Shown here: in pieces, positions 60,874 to 64,000 of the stretch
Layout: every line of letters begins with the position of its first letter
Numbering within the stretch: position 1 is the first letter of the stretch
NCBI RefSeq assembly: GCF_019097595.1
Contig: NC_080715.1
Location: 26,254,355-26,318,354 of the forward strand
DNA: 64,000 nt
From: Hemibagrus wyckioides
Taxonomy: Eukaryota; Chordata; Actinopteri; Siluriformes; Bagridae
Reading direction: 5' to 3'
Translations under genes and position numbers: made by a program
The notes under the pieces: model-generated
Databases searched by the model: none
What the model saw: the letters and a program-made list of their open reading frames with translations, nothing else
What the model was told of the DNA's origin: nothing

Positions 60874-61371
60874 TACACTGATCAAGCATAACATTATGAC
60901 CACGTTATATCGTGTTGGTCCCCCCTTTTGCTGCCAAAACAGCCCTGACCCATCATGCACTGTGTATTCTGACACCTTTCTTCAGCAATTTGAGCAACAG
61001 TAGCTCATCTGTTGGATCAGATCACACGGGCCAGCCCTCGCTCCCCACGTGCATCAATGAGCCTTGGCCGCCCATGACCCTGTCACCAGTTCACCACTGT
61101 TCCTTCCTTGGACCACTTTTGATAGATACTGACCACTGCAGACTGGGATGCTCTGATCCAGTCGTCTAGCCATCACAATTTGGTCCTTGTCAAACTCGCT
61201 CACATCCTTACGCTTGCCATTTTTCCTGCTTCTAACACATCAAATTTGAGGACAAAATGTTCACTTGCTGCCTAATATATCCCACCCACTAACAGGTGCC
61301 ATGATGAGGAGATCATCAGTGTTATTCACTTCACCTGTCAGTGCTCAGAATGTTATGCCTGATCAGTGTAT
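60874..61371 (-). mobile_element. Tc1-like deletion derivative, copy C
   Basis: Third copy of the family at 44563 and 53837, with ends TACACTGATCAAGCATAACAT and ATGTTATGCCTGATCAGTGTA. It has the same internal junction (SEYTVH jumping to DGSGLFW), plus extra small deletions around CTTCTTCAGCAATTTG and at the helix-turn-helix region. No intact frame. Confidence 0.87.
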
Positions 61372-61779
61372 AATCCTGCACTAAATGAGGTATGATGTAA
61401 TCATGGCCATCATTAACAATTGTTGTGTATTATTACTCCTTCTCCTCACAGTTCCTCACTTCACTGCTTGAGAAACAACAACTAAGCAATACAGACCAAC
61501 TCGACATTCCGCTTAAAGCAACACAACTGTCATATATAATAACATTAATGTAAAGGAACTGAAACACAATTACAATATCAACTTAAACATGAAAATAAAA
61601 ACATTTGTACATCATCATTCAGTCCTCACAAAAGGATTAAACACACACACACACTCACACACACATACACAAATCAAGACAAAGAGCTTTTTGTGTAAAC
61701 TTTGTTATGGAGAAGTGCGTTCTTTCACAAATAAAAGGGAAACTGCCTTTTCACCAATTCACTACCTAATATGGCTTCT

Positions 61780-61841
61780 CTCCCTCTATCTCTCCTTCTT
61801 ACTACCCCCCAAATCTCTCTCTCTGTCTCTCGGTCTTTCTC

Positions 61842-61876
<35 letters not shown>

Positions 61877-62024
61877 GCCTCTGTCTGTCTCTCTCACTCC
61901 TTCTCACTCTCTCTGTCTCTCTCTCCTTCCCTCTCTCTGCCTCTGTCTGTCTGTCTGTCTCTCACTCTCTCTCTTTCTCACTTTCTCAGTCTCTCTCTCT
62001 CTCTCCCTCTCTCTCTCTCCCTGT
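61780..62024. repeat. CT-rich simple repeat
   Basis: Degenerate (CT)n with CTGTCTGT units; the long frames on both strands are low-complexity. Confidence 0.92.
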
Positions 62025-62367
62025 CGTCTACGTCTCACTAAAGGAATTTTTTGGAATATATTTTTTCCCTTACAGCCAAATACTTTGAAGCAATAAAAGT
62101 TCATCTTCACCTCCTGAAGTGCCTTAACACTGTGTGAGTCTCAATACCAAATGAGTTCATCCCTGAGAAATGTGTGTTCACTTAATGCTACAAAATTCTT
62201 GAGACTCACAGAATAATTTGAATTATTACAAATGTTGATCTACCATAAGCTGTCTGCTCTCACTGCATCAAGTCAGAAGACTTGTGCTTCACACTGTAGC
62301 TTATTCACATCTCACAATAATTATTTGTTTGAATTTATTTTAATATATTTTTTGTTTGGACAGCTTT

Positions 62368-62383
62368 TAATAATAATAATAAC

Positions 62384-62426
<43 letters not shown>

Positions 62427-62427
62427 T
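62368..62427. repeat. (TAA)n microsatellite
   Basis: About 20 ATA/TAA triplets with one AAC interruption. Confidence 0.92.
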
Positions 62428-62439
62428 CTGGATGATGAT

Positions 62440-63100
62440 GTTGGCCATTGTAGTGATTTTATCCTAGAGAGGAAACACAAAGATATACTGTTGGATTACA
62501 TTCAGGTAAATGAGGAAGTGTGAAATTGTTTTCTGTGTGTGTGTGTGTGTATTTATATCACTCTGAAACACCGCTTTTGTATTTGGCTTTGACTTTATCC
62601 ACCATTTATAAAAGGAAAATGTTTAAAGGTTGCAGCAGTGCTTTCTGGGTAAGTTCCCTCATTTAACAAACATCACTTGAGGTGGTGAATTGAGCTCAGA
62701 TAAACTGGAATAAAATATCGCCTTTCAAAAAATATTTGCCGTTTGTTTGTCATGTCATGTTTCAACACTTAAGAATTTAACATTTAAGAATAAAAAGAGT
62801 GTGAAAAAGCAGCATTGTTATTTTTAATCTGTGTGTGCTGCTAGACTCTTAATGACTTACACTGAAAATCCTCCTCTGAGCTCCCAAAGGGCTCAGCAAT
62901 GAGAGCTAACACACACAGCAGCATCTCAGGAAAACCCCAGAGAGTACACTTGTTTATGCCTGCGTGGACGTTTCATATCATGGGAAAAAGAAAGCAAACA
63001 TAATGAAGACATTTGGGGAAGTGCATGTGAACACACAGTACAGTTAAATTTATCCACACCCGTTATTATCCAGTGTGCTTCTCATTTCACTTGAATCCAT
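62440..63100. other. Intergenic, nothing recognised
   Basis: AT-rich, with a short (GT)n at about 62535-62552; no gene or element seen. It ends at a poly-C run (63109-63121). Confidence 0.5.
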
Positions 63101-63180
63101 CAGCACTGCCCCCCCCCCCCCGAACTCTCCCACATGGAGTACTGACATGGGTTTAAAAGGGATGTGAGACATGAATGAGG

Positions 63181-63440
63181 CTACGCTTGGATGAAACCCA
63201 GGACACACTGCTCACTGGCCTGAGAACCAACTCCAGCTGTGTGAAGCATTGTTAAAGACTCTTCCCACCCAGACCACCACCTGTTTGCCCTCCTGCCCTC
63301 AGAGAAGCAATACATGGCAATCAGAACATGTGCAACCAGACTCTTGAACAGTTTTTTTCCCAAAAGTCATTCAGTCTAAGTGTTATACTGTAGTCTGTGT
63401 AATACCTGTCTGACAGTCTAACCTGCACTTTCTCATGGAT
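63181..63440 (+). mobile_element. Possible non-LTR retrotransposon 3' fragment
   Basis: ATCAGAACATGTGCAACCAGACTCTTGAACAGTTTTTTCCC resembles the end of fish LINE ORF2 (RTCxTRLLNSFFP-type), followed by a short untranslated piece with CTGTCTGACAGTCTAACCTGCACT. Short and decayed. Confidence 0.4.
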
Positions 63441-63447
63441 CTGGATA

Positions 63448-64000
63448 TACACTATATTGCCAAAAGTATTCGCTCACCTGCCTTGACTCGCATATGAACT
63501 TAAGTGACATCCCATTCCTAATCCATAGGGTTCAATATGACGTCGGTCCACCCTTTGCAGCTATAACAGCTTCAACTCTTCTGGGAAGGCTGTCCACAAG
63601 GGTTAGGAGTGTGTTTATGGGAATTTTTGACCATTCTTCCAGAAGCACATTTGTAAGGTCACACACTGATGTTGGACGAGAAGGCCTGGCTCTCAGTCTC
63701 CGCTCTAATTCATCCCAAAGGTGTTCTATCGGGTTGAGGTCAGGACTCTGTGCAGGCCAGTCAAGTTCATCCACACCAGACTCTGTCATCCATGTCTTTA
63801 TGGACCTTGCTTTGTGCACTGGTGCACAGTCATGTTGGAAGAGGAAGGGGCCAGTTCCAAACTGTTCCCAGAAAGTGGGGAGCATGGAATTGTCCAAAAT
63901 GTCTTGGTATGCTGAAGCATTCAGAGTTCCTTTCACTGGAACTAAGGGGCCAAGCCCAGCTCCTGAAAAACAACCCCACACCATAATCCCCCCTCCACCA
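63448..64000 (-). mobile_element. Tc1-like element, 3' end inside window
   Basis: Terminal sequence TACACTATATTGCCAAAAGT begins at 63448. The element continues past the right edge. This is the best-preserved copy of the family that also gave the relics at 40163 and 9959. Confidence 0.9.
63532..64000 (-). CDS. Tc1/mariner-type (DD34E) transposase, C-terminal part
   Basis: Cut-and-paste transposase; the N-terminal DNA-binding part lies beyond the window. The visible frame has [13 protein letters not shown] with the beta-strand around the catalytic core, then [11 protein letters not shown] (second Asp) and [15 protein letters not shown] (the Glu, 34 residues after that Asp). It ends AAKGGPTSY before the stop at 63532. 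No frameshift or premature stop occurs in about 155 codons, so this copy is young or recently active. The inserted-at-TA terminal repeat follows at 63448. Confidence 0.88.
   Translation of the reverse strand, partial: GGGGIMVWGCFSGAGLGPLVPVKGTLNASAYQDILDNSMLPTFWEQFGTGPFLFQHDCAPVHKARSIKTWMTESGVDELDWPAQSPDLNPIEHLWDELERRLRARPSRPTSVCDLTNVLLEEWSKIPINTLLTLVDSLPRRVEAVIAAKGGPTSY

Overview
The window is vertebrate nuclear DNA, almost certainly from a teleost fish. Genes are split by GT-AG introns, there are dense simple repeats, several Tc1/mariner relics, tRNA-derived SINEs and non-LTR tails, and no bacterial-type gene packing. Translated exons match vertebrate families closely. The exact species cannot be read from the sequence.

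Layout. 1-5563: last four coding exons of prkx (+), the cAMP-dependent-like kinase; the gene starts left of the window. 5564-14040: gene-poor spacer with a Tc1-derived fold-back, a CCAAT-bearing minisatellite and a dead Tc1-like transposase. 14070-26344: mxra5 (+), a complete large secreted leucine-rich-repeat/12-Ig matrix protein (about 2457 aa). 26345-33430: spacer with a purine-rich tetranucleotide array and a tRNA-type SINE. 33431-40778: a complete steroid-sulfatase-type gene, sts (-), 10 coding exons, 568 aa, convergent with mxra5. 42690-45114: transposon relics. 45412-45540: candidate 42-aa single-pass membrane microprotein (+). 48555-51746: dhrsx (+), complete, 7 exons, 326 aa. 52600-55327: a C2H2 zinc-finger gene (+). 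55328-64000: no gene recognised; non-LTR tail, piggyBac-like relic, SINE, and a Tc1-like transposase running off the right edge.

The order prkx-mxra5-sts-dhrsx matches, with some compaction, the human Xp22.3/PAR1 region (DHRSX, arylsulfatase cluster, MXRA5, PRKX, STS), so this looks like the teleost counterpart of that ancestral block. prkx and mxra5 keep the same head-to-tail orientation as in human. The genes are not a pathway: a Ser/Thr kinase, a matrix protein, an ER sulfatase, an SDR enzyme and a zinc-finger regulator.

Most notable points: a family of Tc1-like deletion derivatives sharing one internal junction; a fold-back derivative of a second Tc1 family; a GC-AG intron in sts; a furin-type site in mxra5; a dense CCAAT/CRE-like promoter at dhrsx; a 48-codon upstream ORF ending 2 bp before the zinc-finger start; and the 42-aa membrane microprotein. 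I found no clear novel multi-gene system.
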